A DNA stretch of 64,000 nt from Apostichopus japonicus (lineage: Eukaryota > Echinodermata > Holothuroidea > Aspidochirotida > Stichopodidae): NCBI RefSeq assembly GCF_037975245.1, contig NC_092580.1, positions 4,934,501-4,998,500 of the forward strand, written 5' to 3'. The stretch's first letter is position 1. Every line of letters begins with the position of its first letter. A program made the position numbers and the translations under genes. Below, in pieces: positions 1 to 24,100 of this stretch. The notes beneath the pieces are model-generated. The model had not been told where the DNA came from. It made no database searches and saw only the letters and a program-made list of their open reading frames with translations.

Positions 1-1
<1 letters not shown>

Positions 2-38
<37 letters not shown>

Positions 39-40
39 GT
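2..40. repeat. (AT)n microsatellite
   Basis: An uninterrupted AT dinucleotide run opens the window and continues into a short TATG-like tail. It is probably cut by the window edge. Confidence 0.9.
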
Positions 41-2261
41 CACTCAAATAGATAAGATGTAAGAAGTGTTCCCTGTATGAAGTCATAACTGCAATTATCG
101 AGTCAAAATAAGCATTTTTATATTCCACAATTTTGTACAAACGAAACAGGTTCTTAGCTATTTGGCTTGCAGGAAGCTAAAAGGGAGAGCGGACATTTGA
201 AAAGGGAGGTGTAGGGAGTAGGGAGGGTGCCATTGGGTATCATTCATGTAAAACAAAAGAAACGGATGCATCGACAAGCTCTTTCACTCCAACAATTCGT
301 ACTTTCATATCGTTATATAAACCAAATCGATACCTTTTTGATGTAGAATATTGTGGAATGAAAAACGAAAAAAATAGTTATGCTTAAAGTTTGGCCAAAT
401 TTTGCTGATAAAATAAAACAACCTAAGAATGAATAGTGAGAGGAGAAGTGATGGGGGGGGGGGGTGGGTAGAAGAGAAAAGTTAAATCGACCCTGAATAA
501 GGTTGTGATCATACAAAAATTGAGGCATCAAAATCAGGTATAAATATAGTTTTCCGTTTCTTATTTTTCTTTTGGTTATAGATGATGGCCCAAGGTGACA
601 CAAATGGTGCAACTTTAGTTCCTGATCAAATCGAGGAATTTTCATCTTACTTGACGCAAAAGGGAACCTAGCTTCGTGTTGGGACGACAAAAAGGATGGA
701 ATTTGCATACATCAACCCACCCAGTCCGGTTACTGAGTTCTTAACCATTTACTGGCAATTTAAAGACCGTCAACATAATTTCTTATGTTATGCAAATACT
801 CTTTTGCATTTTTTGCAAAATAAAGTTGAGGAAGTCTGTTGTTTCCAAATCACACATAGCATTACCGCAAAGGACTATAACATATCCATAGCAGATGTAT
901 CTAACATGTTCTGGTTTGCATAAATGGATCGGGCGAACGTGATTATGTCAACGAGTTGATATGCGTTCTGATGGAATATTGCCCTCTACGAGAATGACGG
1001 GCGTGACTTATTTTAATTTTTTTTCGAGGGACAAAGAATGCTTTCCTTTTTTTCTTTCTGAATAGAATGCGAAAGAAGGGGATCTTTCGAGAGGAGTCCT
1101 AGTGGTTCTTTTTTTACATTTGCTAATATTTTGTTAAAGGCATCTGGCAACAACAGAGTGCATGACGTCATCAGGGTAATCGAGTTGAAAATGTCTTTGT
1201 TTTTTCTATATAATATTTCCGTCATCTTATATATGGAAATGATATTTCTACCACAGAGAAGATAGTCAGCATAACAAACATTCAAAATACGTGTACAACA
1301 TTTCAAGGAAAAATATCAGCACAAAGATTGTGCTAGCCAAACTAAGCAAAGCTTTTGAGGAGCATCATTGTCATAATGACATCACAGACTACCTACTGAG
1401 GTCCATTTTCTGGAGTAAGGGAAGGTATAGCCAGTCCAAATAGGCTACATTCAATGTATCACATTTCGAGTTAGGGATAATATATTGCCACGGGATTTTG
1501 AACTAACAGAATATATATAAGTTTCTTACATTGTCTGTCACCAGACTACCCCTTTAAACGATAGGAATCTTTGCAAGTCTCATGGAAAGTTACTCAATGA
1601 ACTTGGAATTAATCAATTGAGACGTAGTTTATGAATATGACAGACAACCATTGACTTTAAACTGCTTTTGTGCATGAAACACAGTACAAGAACACGAATG
1701 CAATCCCTTGTCTATATAGGTTTGTACCGTACATAAATTTGATGTCATTTGAGGTGACGAACCGCATCAGATAAAAAAAAGATAGTACCGTCAAATTTAA
1801 AACATTTGTTTCTTCTAAATTGATCACCTAATCAAGATATGCAGGTATAGAGTACTTGCAGTATATATTCATATATAATTCATGTATGCTAGTGCAACTT
1901 AATATGGTCACATCGATATCAAGTTTTGGTATTTCATTAGACCGTGTATGTGCATTTGTTGCATGATACTTTTATCGTGACATGTGAAGACCTGTCTGTG
2001 TATTAAAGGCGTGGTCCATCTAAATAATTGAATATATAGACGTTATATTATTGTCATGCTCCCTCTTCCTATATAATGTGTCTGTTTGTTCGGTTGTCTG
2101 GATTTGGTGTATTATATTCAATGTCACGTGACCCGTACGAAGAGGGAGAAGGAGGGAAAGGAATGGGAGGAGAATGGGTGTGGGGAAGGGGTGAGGTGTG
2201 ATGGGAGTTGAACTCCTTTTTATCTTTTGGAGTTGGCTGTTTTTCGTTTGCTTCCCCAAGT

Positions 2262-2336
2262 CCTACGCCGCCTTCTACCCCCTCTTCGTGTATTCCCTCC
2301 CCTCCCCCTCCCCTCCCCCTCCCCTCCCCTCCCCCC
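2262..2336. repeat. C-rich pyrimidine tract
   Basis: Repeats of the form CCCTCCCCT dominate the + strand, preceded by a purine-rich stretch. This is polypurine/polypyrimidine simple DNA. The reading frames that cross it encode only Pro/Gly-rich low-complexity peptide. Confidence 0.75.
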
Positions 2337-3769
2337 GGTTTTGGTAAAGAAGAAGTCATGCAGTTTATTCTCATTCTTTTACTATGATCAGACAGGAAGT
2401 GCTCTTTAGTTTTCCTCAAAGGTTTACTTCTTTTTCCACACTTGGAAAGAGACATTTTTTAAAGTTTTTAATGTAAAAAATTCATAAATGTATAACTCGG
2501 TTACTGAGTACAGAACGCAACAGATGATTATATAAAAGAAAACGAAGTATAAGATATGATAACGGTAACGAAAGAACATTGTCGAATCAGGTAGTGAGAG
2601 GAATAAGAAACCCCACCAATGACAATACAGAAAAAAAAAATATGAAAATTTGAAGCTTTAAAGTTCGCGGGCTTCAGTCGCCATTCTCCATAATTGGTGT
2701 CCCCGGGTCCTAAAAAAAGTGACAAACATTTCAGAACTTCAGTAAACCACCCTACTTATCACTCTATTGCAACCAGTCGTGACTATTGGTGTGCACAAGA
2801 TCTCAAAGGTGTCTCTGTCTTGGGTGTGGGTGGGGGGGGGGGGTGCAGAAAGCCAAAGTAAGATTTCCCCAGAAGATTTCTCAAAGGGGAGACCTTCACC
2901 TTAAGAGACCCCTTTTCAAGCCCCCTCACCTCCCCTTGTAGACACCGTACCGTACCCCCTTAGGTCAGTGTCGACGATATTATCTTATTATCATCAACTA
3001 CGAAGCTACCGAACATTTAGTGAAACCTGTGTGTCTCGTATGTTTTGCCAATGTATAATTGTGATGTGTGGAATATTATGCGAGAAGACTAGTTAGTAAC
3101 AAACGATATCATTTTATGCAATTGATGGCACGCGTTTGCTACGGTAGGCAAAGTGCTGATTTCTATTAGATAACATACACAATTATTCAGCTAAATATTA
3201 CAAAATTTAGAAATTTTCAAGAAAGATGCGGTTAATATTTCGATGGTGATAGTACCATAAGAATATCTAAAAGATATTTTCGGGTCATTTGCTATAAATG
3301 TTAAGGACTAAATGTCAAAATATTCGAAAATCGATTTTCCGAAAAGGTTCAGTTGCCCCGACGGAAACCGGACAAAGCTGCTCAACTGAGCATTTAGTGA
3401 ACCTAATGTTATAAATTAACACTGATGAAGACTTTTGGCCTACCATGCTTTATGTTCCTAAATTTCTCGGCCTTCGTTCGTCTTCATGAAAGTAGTTATC
3501 TCTAATTATATGATTCAGTGTAGTGGCTGAATGTTTTGTTAACATAATATATATTGAAATTTGGTCAGAAAACGATGCATTTGACGAGATTTTGAGACAT
3601 TTGGAAATTCTACGGAGGCCAATACAATCCATTGTTGACCTCACTGAGAAAGTGCGTTAAAATTTACGCATTGCTTATGTCAAACTTTAGTACAGATTAC
3701 CAAGAGATTTAAACCTGAATACCACGAATACACTACCGACTTGGGAAAGATATACTTGTCCGCACAAAG

Positions 3770-3818
3770 TGGGTGGGGTGGGGTGGGTGGGTGGGTGGGG
3801 TGGGGGTGGATGGGTGGT
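3770..3818 (+). repeat. GGGT-type G-rich simple repeat
   Basis: More than ten runs of three or more G, separated by single T or short spacers, occur within about 50 bases. This satisfies the usual G-quadruplex pattern several times over. No gene is adjacent. Confidence 0.8.
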
Positions 3819-5493
3819 TCCGATGAATACCCCCATCCCTCACGACCTATAAAGTATAAACAAAAGGAAATGTATATCGATGTGTGTATATAGGTGTAGG
3901 TCTGAACCTTTATTTAAAGGCCAGAGGGGCGTCGAGGATTTTATAAAGGAGGGGTGCTACTCCGGGAACGTTGAATAATAATTTCAAATGGGTGTGTGGG
4001 CGGGGGGTGGTCATCCCACAGAAAAAGTTCAGACGTTACTGAATTGTGCATTCTGAGGCATATTTAGAGTATTAATTCGCTCTATGTAAGTCGCTCTAAA
4101 CGCAAGGTTATGCTAGTCAATACTTGCGTGAGGTTGAAGAAAGAGGGGGACTCGAGGAGGGAAGGGGGGGGGGTTATGCCCTTAGTATAGTGGTCTAAAT
4201 CTTCTACCAGTGTTGACCGCAAAATATCCCGCCACCATAGAATTTTTCATTTGACAATGGGAGGTGGGGTAAGCCATTTCCACCCCACCCCCACCTTTGC
4301 GCACACCATTGGTCTTTACACCTGGGAATAAGAGTAGGGGTTGGGGTAGGTGACGAGGGGAGTATTATTGGATACTGTCCGAATGCGACACCCTTCGTGA
4401 GATAATAGTTTCATTTAAAGGCGTACGATACACCCTGGCTTAAGTGGGATGCAATGGATTAACCCTTGTAATTTGGTTCATTTTTACAAAATTAGTCCAT
4501 TAAAGATCTGCTTTATATGCTCCAATTATAGCACGCTATAGCTAAAAAAATTGTGATTACGTACTCGACCTGCTACGATCGTATATCGATCTCGGGCTCT
4601 ACAATTAGCCATATAGCTTCTTAACACCATTAAGCTATTTGGGTAAACACTGTGTGGAATCTGTTCATGTCTAAAGTGTAGCTAATCATACCATGGACTT
4701 CTAACTCCATGATCATCCAGCGTTCACACAAAGACCCTCATACAAGAAAAAATATGTGGCTGGCGTTGCAGACTAAATGGTAAACAGAGGTCATTTTACG
4801 ACCAAGGCAGGTCGATTTCGTTATCTCAAGAAACTTTTCCATGATAGCGTGCTGTAGCAACAGTATGTGGTACCAAGGTTTAGATAAGACACGCTCCTTC
4901 ACTTCTAATGCTGGTATGTATCATCATTTCACGAATAAATACTAAAACGGCTCACAATAAGCACGTATGGAGCGCCATTTTAACATTTATTCAATAATTA
5001 AAGATATCTCTAAATCATTTTCGGATATCTCTAAGTCATCCGGATATCTTCTACTAACAGATATTTGTAATTATTGAATTAATATTCCATAGGCACGCAC
5101 TAGGTGCCTGCTAATGTTTTCAAGATGTTGACCATGTTAACAATTGTTGTTGACAATGTTGACAATTCATAATTCATAATCATGGACGTTAAATATGAAT
5201 CTAAGAGACTGACCTCGGTTAGCTTGCGGCTTTGATAAGTCAATGAGGCTTCTTCGCGGGTTCCTACATGCAGGGGGATCTAAACTACATACATACATAC
5301 ACCCATACACACATACAAGAATGGTCACATCATCACTTTACATGCTTTTCATGTCAGTGTAGTATAGCCTTACGTTAGTTAGCTATCCATATGTACCGAT
5401 TTCTGACCACTTGGCTTGCTCTTTTCACGCTAGTGGACGGTAACCGTGGTTTACTCTACTACTTTCTGTCTGCTCACACTCAAATTCAGCGAA

Positions 5494-16507
<11,014 letters not shown>

Positions 16508-16830
16508 TAGACACAGCAGTGTTGAATCGGAATATCATGGACTAAGGCTGTTCTTGCCTCGACGTGGCTACCCAATCACAATGTTAACGGTGGATCGACA
16601 CTTAACACTCAGGAGGATGAAGTCAAACAGTGGCCTCTCCATTTTCTACCTTTAAAGGGATTAATGCAGTGGTGTTTTCTTGAAAATTGGAATGCTAAAA
16701 CTTTCTGAATCAGTTTTGTTCAAAAGAGATTTTTAAAACTTGGAAACTGCCTAGAAATATTCATAATCCTCATTTGGGTTTACCAAACTGACAAGTTATA
16801 TAAAATCAAAAGAGAAAAAGGAAGGAAAAA

Positions 16831-16841
16831 AATAAAATAAA
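16831..16841 (+). terminator. DLD polyadenylation signals
   Basis: Overlapping AATAAA hexamers lie about 325 bases after the DLD stop codon, the first I noticed downstream. They give a plausible short 3' UTR. No transcript evidence is available here. Confidence 0.5.
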
Positions 16842-18985
16842 ATAAGAAAAATTTCTATCGTGATGAAAAAGTGTGACTGTTGACCTTTGCATTTTCCATT
16901 GTGTGTGACTTTTTGTTTAAAATGTAGAACCTCTGGTGGGAAGGCCAGTATCATGACCCATTGTATGATATTGGGATTAATTAATTAATTAAGACTTAAT
17001 TGGCGATGGACAATGAAAATGTGACCATGGTAGGATATAGAATTTTGATGGTACTGAGGTAAACAAGTAGGCATTCTTCAAGTTTGCGTGCGTGTGTGTG
17101 TGAGTGTGTGTGTGTTTATGATCTGTTGCTCCTTTTCTTCTATTTTAAGGTCAACTGCTTCAAAGTGAATTGATTCATTAGTTGTCCAGATACCAAAAGA
17201 CAGGTTCATTGAAAGCCAACACTAATATGACATCCATACATTAGGTATCCCATAAACAAAATTATATTCATTCAAATAAATCCCTTCTTTCTGCCTAAAT
17301 GGACCATCCTTAATTTTTCCACCTTTGTGCCCTTCATGTGACTCTCACCACCCATGCCGTCCCCCCCTGCTTGCCCTGCCCCAAGCCTTGACATTCTTGA
17401 TAAAGCAACGTGAGATAAAATGATGGTAAATGGTGTGGTCTTAAAGACTCCTTTTTGAACTATCAGTGATTTCATGTTGTCAACAATTGCCATTGTCAAA
17501 TTTTTCAAAGAATGGTTGATGCAAAAGTTCCTGTAGTAAACGTAACTTCTTGGAAAGCAGTGACATCACTTGTCCAGTTGATTGGACTGGAATTAAGAAT
17601 GTATTTTAAGGAAGGATGTAGGGTAGTTCTTTTTAACTTATTGTTGGGCATTTTTACCTTCTTTCTTTCATTCTTTAAAGGAGCTGTTCAAGGCGTTGTC
17701 TAGGAACGATTCAAAACCCCCGAAATGTTCCCGTCGCTCAGTTGTACCAACTTTTGTGCCAAAAGTGAAACATTTATTGCATTAAATATCAAATGACCAT
17801 TTTACTGCAGGCAGCACACGTATGCGTAACGTACTTGAAATATAGTATAGTATGTATATGTACATATCATACTTTAAGTTTGTGGCTATTTTATGATAGG
17901 GTCCTCAAAGGGTTTATCTGTATTGCAATCAAGTTTTTAACATTCTCGGAAAAAAATATGTTTAGCATATTAAATTAGGTACACTGTTTAAATCTTTTAA
18001 ATCCTGACAGATAATTTGAGTATAATTCTGTCATAAATAATAAACCAAGTACTCAAAGCTGGCTGACGCCACTTTGTCACTGGAATGTTTTTATGAACTT
18101 TTGTCCCTAAAAATGCTAGAATATTAATATAATCTCTCTCCATATTCATACTGCAGCATAGGATCGCCAAAACTCCTCAGCGAGCTTTCCCTTCTGTGAG
18201 ACGACATTATCGTCAAAGACCGTACACTCTTTATTGTTTTCGATGAATTTCGTGGGTCATATTTCACCAGAAAGTTACTTTATGATAAGTTTGATCAAAT
18301 TTTAGAAAACTAAAATTTGGGGCCAGGATTTCCAATTTTTTTTTTATCTGTTGATGGTGTGTTTCTAGAACCGTTAAAATAATACCAAATCTTGAGAATG
18401 TATTTGATCTCCGTTAAGTGAGCCACGGAGGGTCAAGAAGCCAGTCGGTCCAGATAAACAAGTTAGCTGTGATATTGCGGAGGAGCTCCGAGCTCTGCCA
18501 CTGTGTATGTGGTTTGTGTATTTTAAAATGTCCGAAAATAGTTATATTTATGTTTATGCCCTTATTATGGAATAAAAATGAAAACATGCATCAAAAAAGG
18601 AAACCTATACTTTTCTTTAAAGTGTTTCTGTTATTTTGTTCTTGTCCGGTGTCAAATTTGTCATCTTTTATCTAATTCCAAATCATGGAGAAATTGACAT
18701 GAAATGCTATTGACAGCCGAAAATATATAGATGTGTAGGCTGATGAACTGTGTCAATTCAACCTTACTAATGTTAAAACCTTCGAGACCATTGACTAAAC
18801 CAATTCTAGAGCTTCCATTTATATTGCGTGGAATATCAGAAAAAAAAAGGAAGGAAGAAAGATGAGGCGTAACATATCTATTTTTTCCATAAATTAGGCT
18901 GCTTTAATTATCAAGTGTACATTTATACACTGCATTACCATGCCAGAACATGGTTATCAACGAATTCTGCATGTCCAAAACACAC

Positions 18986-19374
18986 TTTCACTTTAACAAG
19001 TTAATTTATTTTTTTTAATTACGAGTCACTTTATTTTAAATAAAGTGACTCGTAATTAAAAAAAATTTCACTATAACTGTAAATGAAAGAAGCACTTTAC
19101 TTTATGGTCAAGCAAACTTCACTAACATATCACTGTAATACTTTCACTATAAAAAAGTCTTTGTATTTTAATAATGAGTCACTCCAGTTTAAATAAAGAG
19201 TGACTTAATTGTAATGAAAGAAGCACTTAACTTTATGGTCAAGCAAATTCACTAACATATCACTGTCATACTTTTACTATAACAAGTTACTTTATTTGAA
19301 ATAAAGAGTGACTTTATTGTAATGAAAGAAGCCCTTTACTTTATGGTCAAGCAAATTCACTAACATATCACTAT
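18986..19374. repeat. tandem repeat with inverted sub-arms
   Basis: Three diverged copies of a 108-131 bp unit carrying ATGAAAGAAGCACTTTAC and TATGGTCAAGCAAA; these phrases recur near 19082, 19213 and 19321. Each unit also carries inverted GAGTCACTTTATTT / AAATAAAGTGACTC-like arms, complete only in the first unit. No coding potential. Confidence 0.8.
19008..19066. repeat. 59-bp perfect palindrome
   Basis: Base-by-base pairing around the single central T at 19037 gives 29 uninterrupted complementary pairs. The arms include TTACGAGTCACTTTATTT. It forms the first inverted module of the surrounding tandem array. Confidence 0.9.
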
Positions 19375-21137
19375 TAATTTTGTTTGAGCTGTTTAAAGTT
19401 TATGATTGAAGACAATGTACCATCGCTATAAGAAAATGAAAGAATTGTGTTTACTTTGCTTTTAAAATTTAGTGACCTGAGTCATCATCGCTAATTAATA
19501 AATTTATGCCGCTGCATGCGCATGTCCAGTGGTCTAAATCACGACATAGCTTACATCAACCTCCCAATCACAATATATAGATGAAGAAGGCACTTTGACA
19601 GAATGATTCCCTGTTAACTCCTTAACACACACAAGCAATATCATCATCCTTTTTCATATCACAATATTTTAGCACAGATGCAATATGGCAAGTGGATGGT
19701 ATACTAAGAACACTACAACCAGGCAGAAAGAGAGAGTGAATATGGTAGAGTAACATTTTCTTGTACCAAGTTGGAGGCAGAAAACAATGGGACTTTTTTT
19801 CATCAGTAACTTTGAAAGCAGTAAATGTTCTGTTACAAGACTAACACTTTTGGTTGCAATATACAGGAAGCCATTTACGTATCATATGCATCATTAAATC
19901 TGATCCTATTCATCGCAAATATCTTTTACGCTGCAACTGATTTCAACTGAGATTCTGCCGGTTATTTTCGGTATGATCTTGATTCAACTCAACAGGGATG
20001 CTCGGTGGTATAGCCTCACCATTTAGAAGGCTAATGTAAAATATTAAAATATATAGGTATGGAAATGAGATATGGTTACATTTAATACTGCCAATGAAAT
20101 GCAAAACCGCTACTTTAGGGAAGCTTTCGTGTTAGTATGTAAATTTTCTATGAATTCAGTACTGAAATGTCACAAAGATTTACTTCATTACTAAGTCAAA
20201 TCTTATTTGACTTTTTTAAAATTATTTGACAAATTTTATTTTCAGCTACTATGAAGTATGAACCATGGTCAAATTGTATTGCCAATATTGAGGGGGGGGG
20301 GGGTGGAATCATTGAATGAATAGTTTGAAAATTGCTTATATGGTGTTAGTGTGTGACTAATGCCAACATGCAAAAGTGTATGAGGGAATAAAAATATTGA
20401 ATTTTACCATGTTATACTTGTTCATGCATCTGCACTTGAATTTTTCAAAGGCTGTCGTTAGTTTAAACAAATGTAGTCTGGACTTGAGTAATAATCAGTA
20501 GCCATGGTCACATTGCAACAAACTGGAGTAAAGGAAACTCAGAATGTAGCTGCAGTATTTAACACGTCATCGCTAAAATTCTTAATACTTCTGAACTAAA
20601 TCAGTAAATCAGTTAACCAACTAATAAGCTCTTCTCCTATTACTTACAATCATTTTCTTAATTTTCAGCATCTGTGTTTCTCTTCATCTGACAATAATCA
20701 ATTGCAAAGATTGCAACTATTCAGTAAAGTAGTAATATGAAAATACTTTCAAAATTAGGTCTTTCCTCACTCTGCGGTTGTGAACTATCCAGAAATATTA
20801 TGGAGATGCGTACAAGACTGATATCATCCGATAACAACGTCCAATCGAGGCTATCTAAAAGTCAGGGATAGTTAATCCTCTCATGGAGACACTCGTCCAG
20901 TTAAATCTCGACACTTTACAAAGATTAATATTTGCACCTCTAACATAATACCAGAGTATTAAAATAGTTTTTGGTTATCGCTGGCATTTGATGTTTGACT
21001 CATGCCAACCTGGTATGTGGGTCTATAATTGGTGATATTTCCTTCCAATCTATGAAGAAGACCCTCGCATGACATGATACCTCCAAATTTCTTCGTAACA
21101 AAAATAAATGGAAGTGCTAGATTACGACGGGGAAAAA

Positions 21138-24100
21138 TCAACCGCCGTTGAACGGATCTTTCCATTTAAACTTCCCCTGTAAGAAGTTTCTCCATCTATC
21201 CCAAGTGTCTTTCTTAAAGTCATGTGTCTGCCCGTAATCCGTGGACTCCTCAGTGGCGGGATCCCACCTCCACTCCCCGGAGTGATACTGCTTCCAGTTT
21301 AGGGCGTAGAGAGACGGCCCGTTCTGGAGAATCTGACCGCTTCCCAGACACTCCTCCCCGAGGTAGAAAACGGCGTACTGCCGCCAGAAACAAAAACGAG
21401 AGAGAGAGAGGGAGAGAGAGAGAAAACAGAACCTGTTAAAACAAAATGCTTGTCTAATGTACACAAAGGAGGCTATTTGGTAAATGTTTTAAGGTTACAT
21501 GAAAATCAGAACGTTCGATCCCAGCAGGAATGTTCTTCTGAGAACACTCTGACAGAATTGATAGAAGACGCATAGTTATAAAGAATTGATAGAAGACGCA
21601 TAGTTATAAAGAATTGATAGAAGACGCATAGTTATAAAGAATTGATAGAAGATGCACAGTTATAAAGAATTTATAGAAGACACATGGTTATGACTTTTTT
21701 ATATTAGACACATAGTTATAAAGAATTGTTACAGATGACACATAGTTATAGAGAATTGATAGAAGACACATAGTTATAAGGAACTAATAGCAGACACATA
21801 GTTATAAAGAATTTATAGAAGACGCATAGTTATAAAGAATTGATAGAAGATGCATAGTTACAAAGAATTTATAGAAGACACATGGTTATGACTTTTTTAT
21901 ATAAGACACATAGTTATAAAGAATTGTTACAGATGACATATAGTTATAGAGAATTGATAGACACATAGTTGTAAGGAACTTATAGCAGACACATAGTTAT
22001 AAAGAATTTATAGAAGACCCATAGTTTTAAAGAATTTAAAGATGACACATAGTTATAAAGTACCATACAGAGTTCTCAAGTCTAAACTAAATACCTTGAT
22101 AGAATAACTTCCAATGTTCGGCTTAACTAGAATTCCATGAAACTTCAACATTTAATGCTTTACAATCGTATCTTCAACATGCAAGCTCTCTAAATCAACC
22201 TTTCTGATACACTAAATTGATACCACTAGCACTCACTATTACAATAATCACAATAATCATAAAAAAATTATATTTGAAAGGCAAATACAACAAGTAATAA
22301 TGGAAGAAAAGTGAATGGATGTGTGGGGTACGCATGGTGGGTGAAGAGTGCATTAGTGGGGTACGTGTGGTGGGTGTAGAGTGCAGGGTGGTGTCATCTT
22401 ACCTGACCGGGTGTCAGTGCTCGTAGAGGCTTTTCCAGAGACACAATCACAGAACCTTCACCAGCCAGCGTCAATGTACATTTTACTGGGGGAACAAAAA
22501 ACATCTTTGAATATTAAATAAGGTTCTTTGAAAGAGAAACTACAGTAATGAAATCTTCTTCCTGGTTTGGTTTGGTTCGATCCTAACAGGATCTTCTTCA
22601 GAGGCTGAAACTCTTCTATAGAGGCAGTTTGCTAAACAGTTTTGTTTTATTAGAAATATTCTGGTGAAAAGAGTGATCTTAATCTTTCAACATCTGAAGA
22701 CTTACCTAATGGATCAGCATGTTGAAACCTGAAAAAGCAATCCAACATTTCCCTCTCTAGAAGTTGCGGTGGAGGTTCGTTGATCCAGTGAACGGAATCT
22801 GTCATACAGGTCTGGTGATAGAGGGCGGGGTGGTTGGTACCAGGTGCCTGGAAAAGAAAAAGGGCAGGTGGAATTTGAGAACAATGTATGGTAAATATTA
22901 TAATGCAGTGGTCCACAAACTTTGAGGGCCACGACCCACGGATCTTCCGTTAGGACCAAGCCACAACAGACAAGACCCTCCCCCCACCCTTCAGAATCGA
23001 AGCTCACAATGCATGAAAAGCTAACTGGTAACTTTGGACACAAAAAATAACTTAATTGATCTCCATCAGCAGGCACTGAAAGCTGAAGAGATATTTTATC
23101 AAGTCTGAAAAATTCCCGCAGCCCACCAAAATTAACATTTATGGCAACCCACTTTTGGGTCCAGTGCCATAGTTTGCGGACCATCATCCAAACCACAAAC
23201 AAACAACGATAACAGAAAGCAACCATGCAAGCAATTACAACAATGATCAGGTGTCAAAAGATTGACATATGGACTATTTAAAGGAACAGGTGAAAACTTG
23301 TTGCCAAACTTACCACAAATATCTCATTAGTGTCTGGATTTTTATCAGTTACAAACATCTTATGAGGGAACCCTGGAATTTTGGCACACTGCCCAATGGT
23401 ATAAATAAAATGACCTAGAGAGAAAATATGAAAGCAATTTTCAGAATTGAGTTTTTCCATTTTCTTCCCTCTACAAGTCTTCTCATATGACAAAACAAAA
23501 TATAAATACAGTTAGGTGGGGGGGGGGGAGGGGGGAAATCCCTCCTGTAACTTCAAAGCTAAGCTACTCCTTTTATTTCACAATACTCATGCTAGAGATG
23601 CAACCATTCTTACTTTGGAGAAAATGTCTTAACAGATTCTAAACCTTGATGAAGGCACGTCCGATAAGGGTTAACAAGGGCAGTATAAAAGTGAATTCGG
23701 GTAGTTATATGATCCTAATTATATAATGATATATAGTAATAGGGGCAAAGCAGCCTTACTTTTCAGACTATTTTTAAAAGCAGTGCTGGTTGTCATACAA
23801 AGTTAACATATAATGGAAATTAAGACAGATCTCTACCTATCAATAAAATGCTTCCCCAATAGACAACTTTCAGGGAAGTTTTAACTTGCACGACTACAAA
23901 AATTTGATATCACTTCTCAAGGAAACGTTCTCAAATTATGACGTTCAAAAGTTGAAAAAGCAGAATGGAATTAAAAGAGGAAATGAGAATCCTCTCCCCT
24001 CGAAACAAAAGGAGGAAATAATAGAAATGTATGGGCTTTGTTTGCGTGCTTCCTTGAAAAGGTCACTTTTGTTTGTTACAATGTTTACAACATTTGAAAG

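Larger units (their letters stand above)
1..5493. other. intergenic region upstream of DLD, no gene recognised
   Basis: No open reading frame here resembles a protein I recognise, and no exon chain could be built on either strand. The stretch holds an (AT)n microsatellite at the left edge, poly-G runs near 453 and 2832, a pyrimidine-rich block near 2262-2336, a G-rich block at 3770-3818, a small foldback at 4990-5078 and a short (CATA)n run near 5288-5325. The long minus-strand reading frame at 2069-2455 is low-complexity purine/pyrimidine DNA, not a credible gene. The last few hundred bases should contain the DLD promoter, but I see no clear TATA box. Confidence 0.6.
16850..21137. other. convergent intergenic region between DLD and TRMU
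   Basis: No exon chain or recognisable protein. The region contains a GT-rich run near 17090-17115, the palindromic tandem block at 18986-19374 and a poly-G run at 20292-20303. The two flanking genes point toward each other, so both 3' UTRs lie in its edges. A possible minus-strand AATAAA for TRMU is at 20240-20235, about 900 bases beyond its stop, and is uncertain. Confidence 0.55.

Noticed and set aside
2069-2455. 128-codon minus-strand reading frame
   Set aside because: Composition is driven by the polypurine/polypyrimidine block, and there is no recognisable domain.
21555-22065. CRISPR-like regular repeats
   Set aside because: Units are contiguous with no unique spacers, and the context is a eukaryotic intron.
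22714-23226. Longest minus-strand reading frame (170 codons)
   Set aside because: It overlaps TRMU exon 8 in the wrong frame and runs on into intron 7. The family-matching frame is the spliced one.
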